A stretch of 64,000 nt of DNA from the NCBI RefSeq assembly GCF_014638845.1, contig NZ_BMFP01000001.1:841566-905565 (forward strand), written 5' to 3'. Positions 61,349-64,000 of the stretch are shown piece by piece (the first letter of the stretch is position 1; each line of letters starts with the position of its first letter). The position numbers and the translations under genes were made by a program. A model generated the notes under the pieces. The model was not told the origin of the DNA. It searched no databases and was given only the letters and a program-made list of their open reading frames with translations. The stretch is from Pontibacter amylolyticus (GTDB lineage Bacteria; Bacteroidota; Bacteroidia; Cytophagales; Hymenobacteraceae).

Positions 61349-62518
61349 CTATACCTTTGCCAGTGCCTGCTGTATGTCGGCAATCACATCCTCCACATTT
61401 TCCAGCCCTACCGAGATGCGCACCAGCCCGGGTGTGATGCCGGTCGCCTGACGCTCCTCTTCGGTCAGTTTGGAGTGTGTGGTAGAGGCCGGATGCGTGA
61501 CAATGGTGCGGGTGTCGCCCAGGTTGGCGCTGATGCTTACCAGGCGCAGATTGTCCAGGAAGCGCTTCGCTGCTTCGTAGTCGCCTTTCACGGCAATGGT
61601 CACAATGCCGCCGCCCCGCCGCATCTGTTTTTTGGCCAGTTCATACTGCGGGAAAGACTTCAGGAATGGGTAGCGCACCTGTTCCAGTGCGGCATTCCCC
61701 TCCAGTGCTTCGGCTAGTTGCTGGGCATTGTCGCAGTGCTTTTCCACCCGCAGCTGCAGCGTCTCCAGGCTCTTGGACAGCACCCAGGCATTGAAGGCCG
61801 ACATGGCCGGACCGGTATGGCGTGCGAAAAACCGAATCTCGCCAATCAGGTCTTTGCTCCCGACGGCTATACCTCCCAGCACCCGCCCCTGTCCGTCGAT
61901 GTATTTGGTGGCAGAATGTACCACAATGTCGGCGCCGTAGTCCACAGGGTTTTGCAGGATCGGGGTGGCAAAGCAGTTGTCTACGATCAGCACCAGGTTG
62001 TGCTTTCGCTTAAACTCACCGAGCCACTCCAGGTCGATCAGCTCAAGGCCCGGGTTGGATGGTGTCTCGATCAGGATCACTTTGGTGGCGGGCGTGATCC
62101 GCTGTTCCCATCCCTCCGGGTCGGCCACATCGGCATAGGAGTGTGAGATGCCCCATTTGGGCAGCACTTTGGAAAGCAGCTGGTGCGTGGAGCCGAACAC
62201 GGCACGGCCGGCCAGCACATGGTCGCCTGCCTGCAGCAAACCCGCCAGACTGGCAAAAACAGCCCCCATGCCGGAAGCAAAGGCAACGCCGTCTTCGGCT
62301 TTCTCGAGGTGGCACATTTTGGCCAGGAGCTCATCTACGTTGGGGTTGGAATAACGGGAGTACACATTCCCCTCCTCTTCTTCGGCAAACACGGCGCGGG
62401 CCTGTTCGGCGCTTTCGAACACAAAGCTGGAGGTGAGGTACAAGGGCACGGAGTGCTCCCGGTGGTGCGATCGGTCGGCTTGCAGCCGGATCGCGCTGGT
62501 TTCGTTGTGAATGGACAT
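61349..62518 (-). CDS. metZ: PLP-dependent trans-sulfuration enzyme, MetZ-type
   Basis: 389-aa Cys/Met-metabolism PLP enzyme. Schiff-base Lys205 in VVHSATKYIDGQ, PLP/phosphate contacts in YSRYSNPN and ASGMGAV, and VDNCFATP. It most resembles O-succinylhomoserine sulfhydrylase, which makes homocysteine from O-succinylhomoserine and sulfide. Cystathionine gamma-synthase or methionine gamma-lyase are alternatives. The SAM riboswitch just upstream supports a biosynthetic role. The gene ends AAG GTA TAG, so its stop codon lies in a copy of the iterated octamer. Confidence 0.86.
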   Translation of the reverse strand: MSIHNETSAIRLQADRSHHREHSVPLYLTSSFVFESAEQARAVFAEEEEGNVYSRYSNPNVDELLAKMCHLEKAEDGVAFASGMGAVFASLAGLLQAGDHVLAGRAVFGSTHQLLSKVLPKWGISHSYADVADPEGWEQRITPATKVILIETPSNPGLELIDLEWLGEFKRKHNLVLIVDNCFATPILQNPVDYGADIVVHSATKYIDGQGRVLGGIAVGSKDLIGEIRFFARHTGPAMSAFNAWVLSKSLETLQLRVEKHCDNAQQLAEALEGNAALEQVRYPFLKSFPQYELAKKQMRRGGGIVTIAVKGDYEAAKRFLDNLRLVSISANLGDTRTIVTHPASTTHSKLTEEERQATGITPGLVRISVGLENVEDVIADIQQALAKV

Positions 62519-62529
62519 GTATGTAATCG

Positions 62530-62627
62530 TTTTATATTTCCCTTTTTTGGGCAGGAATTGGCACCTTTCCGTGCGGATGGTTGCCAGAGGATCGCAGAGC
62601 CTGTTCTCTCACCTCTTCTTTATAAAA
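62530..62627 (-). promoter_or_regulatory. SAM-I (S-box) riboswitch upstream of metZ
   Basis: On the minus strand the conserved core appears in order: AAGAGGTGAGAG, then a P2 region with TCTGGCAACC, then GGTGCCAATTCC with TGCCC. Seven-base P1 strands TTTTATA (62627-62621) and TATAAAA (62536-62530) can pair around it. The aptamer ends only 11 nt before the metZ ATG, leaving no room for a separate terminator hairpin, so control is probably by access to the ribosome site. SAM binding would lower MetZ synthesis. Confidence 0.85.
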
Positions 62628-62953
62628 ATTTGCCTGGGCAGGAATTATTATGCCGCTAAAATAAGGCGGATATCTGAGAATGCACAATTTCAGGTATAAT
62701 TACGTCTGCCGGGGCTACTGCCTGGGTGGCTTTTTTCCTGTTGCTTCCATAAGAACGCCCCTTTCGCTCCACCAACCTCCCCTATTTCCCGACGAAGGGC
62801 TAATAGGCTATATTAGGCTATTCATATAGAAATGCGGCGCCTTGGTATATTCTGTTTTCAGGACTCAAAAACTAGCTTTTCCTTTACCCTGAAGATTTAT
62901 TACAGAAGACAGGAGATATGAATAAGACACCTCTACACCAACTCGAAAAAACT
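62628..62953. other. Divergent spacer between metZ leader and TonB receptor
   Basis: AT-rich spacer of about 325 nt. It must carry the metZ promoter on the minus strand and the receptor promoter on the plus strand. A short direct repeat (TAGGCTAT twice, about 62801-62819) is the only structure that I see; no ORF. Confidence 0.4.
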
Positions 62954-64000
62954 ATGAAAAAGAGCCTGCTGCTTGCCCTGTTGGGACTGAGCACCGTGCC
63001 GGCTCTCGCACAGGCGCCGCAGGCTGCCCCGCAACAAGCCTCCGCAGGTATGGCCGCGCCACGTGGCAATGCCACCATCGTGGGTATCGTGCAGGACGCT
63101 GACACCAAAAAACCGGTGGAGTTCGCCACAGTTGCCCTGATCAGCCTGGCGACGGGCAAACCGATAGACGGCGCGATGGCCGACGACAAGGGCCGCTTCA
63201 CGATCAGCAAGGTGGGCGTTGGCAAATACAGACTGCAGGTGAGCTTCCTGGGTTATCAGCAGAAGCTGGTGGAGGACGTGACGGTTACGTCTGACAACGC
63301 CAGCGTGAACGTAGGAGCTGTGGCTATTGCCTCTGACGCTAAAAAGCTAAGCGAAGTCGTGATCACAGGCGAAAAGCCGCTGGTGGAAGAGAAGATCGAC
63401 CGCACGGTGTACAACGCCGAAAAAGATATCACCAACTCGGGTGGCAACGCCGCCGATGTGTTGCAGAAAGTGCCTTCCCTGGCGCTCGACAACGACGGCA
63501 ACGTACAGCTGCGTGGTAGCTCCAACGTACGCGTGCTTATCAATAACAAGCCATCAGCTATCATGGCAGGCAGTGTGGCTGATGCCCTCAAGCAAATCCC
63601 GGCTGATCAGATCAAGTCGGTGGAAGTGATCACCAGCCCGTCTGCCAAGTACGACGCGGAAGGCACAGCCGGTATCATCAACATCATCACCAAAAAAGAC
63701 GGTGGTCTGCAGGGTGTGACGGGTTCGGTGGCAGCCACGGCCGGTACGCGTGCCAGCAATGCCAACGCCAGCCTCAACATCCGTCGCGGCAAACTGGGCA
63801 TCAACGGCACTTTTGGCGGCAACATGTTCTACAACCACGGCAACATGACCAACACCATCTTCGCCGGCAACACCACCAGCTTCCAGTATGGCAAAACCCG
63901 TATCAACGGCAAGTTCATGAACGCACTGATCGGATTTGATTACGACCTTACGCCGAAGAACAACATATCAGGCAGCATTCGTACCAACGGCGGTACTTTT
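62954..64000 (+). CDS. TonB-dependent receptor-type outer-membrane protein (3' end outside window)
   Basis: At least 349 aa; the frame is open at the window edge. ATG at 62954 begins a signal peptide (MKKSLLLALLGLSTVPALAQ); an in-frame ATG at 62918 is less likely. Next comes a CarboxypepD-reg-like domain (about 42-120, VGIVQDADTKKPVEFATVAL... GKYRLQVSFLGY), then a plug domain (DVLQKVPSLALDNDGNVQLR, SVEVITSPSAKYDAEGTAGI) and the start of the barrel. This is the OMP_b-brl_3 type common in Bacteroidetes. No SusD partner is visible. Cargo unknown. Confidence 0.9.
   Translation, partial: MKKSLLLALLGLSTVPALAQAPQAAPQQASAGMAAPRGNATIVGIVQDADTKKPVEFATVALISLATGKPIDGAMADDKGRFTISKVGVGKYRLQVSFLGYQQKLVEDVTVTSDNASVNVGAVAIASDAKKLSEVVITGEKPLVEEKIDRTVYNAEKDITNSGGNAADVLQKVPSLALDNDGNVQLRGSSNVRVLINNKPSAIMAGSVADALKQIPADQIKSVEVITSPSAKYDAEGTAGIINIITKKDGGLQGVTGSVAATAGTRASNANASLNIRRGKLGINGTFGGNMFYNHGNMTNTIFAGNTTSFQYGKTRINGKFMNALIGFDYDLTPKNNISGSIRTNGGTF

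Noticed and set aside
62884..63591. Two minus-strand open frames at the start of the TonB receptor
   Set aside because: They are antisense to a well-supported signal peptide, CarboxypepD-reg domain and plug domain on the plus strand.
1..64000. tRNA, rRNA, insertion sequences, integrases, prophage genes
   Set aside because: None was seen on either strand by inspection of spacers and protein motifs; a tRNAscan or Infernal run would be needed to exclude small RNAs fully.

Overview
The window is ordinary chromosome from a member of the phylum Bacteroidota. Several signals agree: a T9SS type A C-terminal sorting domain, many SpII lipoproteins and PorT-like beta-barrels, a TonB receptor with a carboxypeptidase-regulatory domain, DUF2461, DUF2905 and head-GIN proteins, few Shine-Dalgarno sites, and promoter -7 boxes of the type TAnnTTTG. 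The GC-rich coding sequence and the gene set suggest Cytophagales/Hymenobacteraceae, for example a Pontibacter-like organism; the genus is inference. I saw no tRNA or rRNA gene, transposase, prophage or CRISPR array.

Layout. 1-2.8 kb: two-component system (RprXY type, kinase truncated by the window edge). 2.8-10 kb: mixed single genes (beta-barrel, nucleoid-associated protein, CpxP-like secreted protein, sterol-desaturase-type oxygenase, HD hydrolase, 3D-domain protein, VTT membrane protein, rhomboid). 10-21.7 kb: GH3 lipoprotein, MsrA, Nudix, SDR, M28 peptidase, and a minus-strand group with two LEA14-like lipoproteins around a head-GIN lipoprotein and an M48-type protease. 21.9-30 kb: Tex, ceramidase-like protein, and a 1208-aa secreted M36 metallopeptidase. 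30-36 kb: tandem paralogous lipoproteins, Bcp, and a three-gene glycosyltransferase operon. 36-39.5 kb: a lipidated subclass B1 metallo-beta-lactamase and an L,D-transpeptidase. 39.5-42.7 kb: a five-gene ArsS-type radical SAM cluster (arsenosugar type). 43-49 kb: succinate-semialdehyde dehydrogenase, YdcF, DUF2905, topoisomerase III, separated by repeat-rich spacers. 49.6-51.4 kb: a Gly/Ser/Tyr-rich SWFGD-motif protein and a PorT-like barrel. 52-56.5 kb: carbonic anhydrase plus SulP transporter, then a second two-component system. 56.5-62.6 kb: CDF metal exporter, DsbA-like, SDR, HPF, OsmC, and a MetZ-type sulfhydrylase behind a SAM-I riboswitch. 62.9 kb to the end: a TonB-dependent receptor that runs off the edge.

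The most striking unexplained feature is not a gene. The asymmetric octamer AGGTATAG (reverse CTATACCT) recurs throughout the window, in both orientations, inside genes in several frames and between genes. It often forms inverted pairs in spacers, sits in terminator stems, and merges with TAnnTTTG promoter boxes as TATACCTTTG. Other items worth attention are the complete B1 metallo-beta-lactamase, the SAM-I riboswitch placed almost on the start codon, the radical SAM cluster with a lipoprotein rhodanese, the SWFGD low-complexity protein, and several palindromic, MITE-like intergenic repeats.
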